From an uncultured Clostridia bacterium (lineage in GTDB: Bacteria; Bacillota; Clostridia; Christensenellales; UBA1242): a stretch of DNA of 5,305 nucleotides. The position numbers and the translations under genes were made by a program. Positions within the stretch are counted from its first letter, which is position 1; each line of letters begins with the position of its first letter. The notes beneath the pieces are model-generated. The model was given only the letters and a program-made list of their open reading frames with translations, was not told the DNA's origin and did no database searches. The DNA lies in NCBI GenBank assembly GCA_946487985.1, contig CAMLUY010000074.1:1-5305 (forward strand), read 5' to 3'. Below are positions 4,694 to 5,305 of this stretch, one piece after another.

Positions 4694-5305
4694 ATGAAAA
4701 GCATTCTCGAATTTAAAAACGTAAAATATTTTTATCAGACAAAGGAGAGCGAAATTTGTGCTCTGAATGGTATTAATTTTGACGTTGGCGAAAAGCAGTT
4801 CACCTCTCTTGTAGGTCCTTCTGGCTGTGGCAAGACAACTATTTTGTCGCTTACAGCCGGTCTTTTGACGCCCTCTGAGGGTGAAATATTGCTTAATGGG
4901 CAGCCTATTCAAAAAAATGACGCGCGAATTGGATATATGTTTCAACGCGACCACCTTTTCGAGTGGCGAACCATTTGGCAAAACATCATTCTTGGTCTTG
5001 AAATTCAAAAAAAGCATCATGACAGTCAAAGACTGGCTTTGGCAGAAGACCTGCTGAAAAAATATGACCTCTACAATTTCAAAAACAAAAAGCCTCGCCA
5101 GCTGAGCGGTGGCATGCGCCAACGTGCAGCCCTGATTCGCACTCTGGTACTTGAACCGCAGCTTTTGCTGCTTGATGAGCCATTTTCAGCCCTTGACTTT
5201 CAAACAAGGCTCAAAGTCTGCGATGATGTATTCGACATCATCAAAAGCGAACAAAAGACGGCACTTTTGGTAACGCACGACATCAGTGAAGCCATCAGCA
5301 TGTCC
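4694..5305 (+). CDS. ABC importer ATP-binding protein, NitT/TauT type (3' end cut)
   Basis: Cytoplasmic ATPase subunit that would power a binding-protein-dependent importer of the nitrate/sulfonate/taurine/thiamine-precursor class. All ATPase motifs are in order: Walker A GPSGCGKTT (41-49), Q-loop FQRDHLFEWRT (Q84), signature LSGGMRQRAALIR (137-149), Walker B LLLLDEP with D-loop SALD (157-168), and H-loop TH (194-195). The 'HLFEW.T..QN' block after the Q-loop and the 'LSGGMRQR' signature are typical of the SsuB/TauB/NrtD group. The substrate cannot be told without the permease and binding protein, expected downstream. ATG 4694 has AGAGG seven to eight bases upstream. 204 codons are visible of an expected 240-260; the frame is open at the right edge. 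Its host-type function and divergent orientation mark the likely edge of the phage-derived region. Confidence 0.9.
   Translation, partial: MKSILEFKNVKYFYQTKESEICALNGINFDVGEKQFTSLVGPSGCGKTTILSLTAGLLTPSEGEILLNGQPIQKNDARIGYMFQRDHLFEWRTIWQNIILGLEIQKKHHDSQRLALAEDLLKKYDLYNFKNKKPRQLSGGMRQRAALIRTLVLEPQLLLLDEPFSALDFQTRLKVCDDVFDIIKSEQKTALLVTHDISEAISMS

Noticed and set aside
4508..5122. Minus-strand ORF of 204 codons opposite the ABC transporter ATPase
   Set aside because: It is antisense to an ATPase with every motif intact, and its C-terminal part is a translation of the copy 2 promoter and leader. The similar peptide stretch YLAVNVEGGKVGAYN in both repeat copies is explained by the shared promoter DNA, and in copy 1 the frame is closed by a TAA just upstream.

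Overview
This 5.3-kb window appears to come from a low-GC Bacillota (Clostridia-like) chromosome, possibly an uncultured gut lineage. That placement is inferred from strong GGAGG-type ribosome binding sites, AT-rich intergenic DNA, TGA used as stop, and proteins resembling clostridial prophage families. No taxonomic marker is present.

Positions 1-3616, all on the minus strand, hold a phage head-morphogenesis cassette. In transcription order it contains a good sigma70-type promoter (3588-3616), a 101-residue conserved phage-type protein, a 73-residue cysteine-rich protein, a 628-residue portal protein, a 230-residue scaffold-like protein, and the first 124 residues of a major capsid protein that runs off the left edge. 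The first four genes overlap or nearly touch, so they look like one translationally coupled operon. The scaffold-capsid junction is different: about 100 AT-rich bases that can form a 12-bp stem in the mRNA. No large terminase lies between the promoter and the portal gene, which is where many related prophages carry it.

Positions 3617-3981 have no gene. They hold an AT-rich tract (3637-3765), a rho-independent terminator reading leftward (3760-3785), and a palindrome-rich element of about 150 bp (3805-3957). The element has imperfect 17-bp terminal inverted repeats, a 58-nt long hairpin and a second smaller hairpin.

Positions 3982-4634, minus strand, form a second transcription unit: a 161-residue protein built from two similar SH3-like (DUF4926-like) halves. 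It is preceded by a leader of about 110 nt with a possible 15-codon ORF, and by a promoter that is a near-perfect copy of the phage-cassette promoter. The two copies (3584-3636 and 4581-4634, same orientation, 998 bp apart) match at all but one base plus a one-base indel, including both hexamers, the 17-bp spacer and about 20 bp upstream. This duplicated promoter is the most striking feature of the window. It suggests that the head cassette and the 161-residue gene share regulation, or that a promoter cassette has been copied.

Positions 4694-5305, plus strand, are the start of a divergent, host-type gene for an ATPase subunit of a NitT/TauT-type ABC importer, cut off by the right edge. The boundary between phage-derived and host DNA probably lies between about 3.6 and 4.7 kb.
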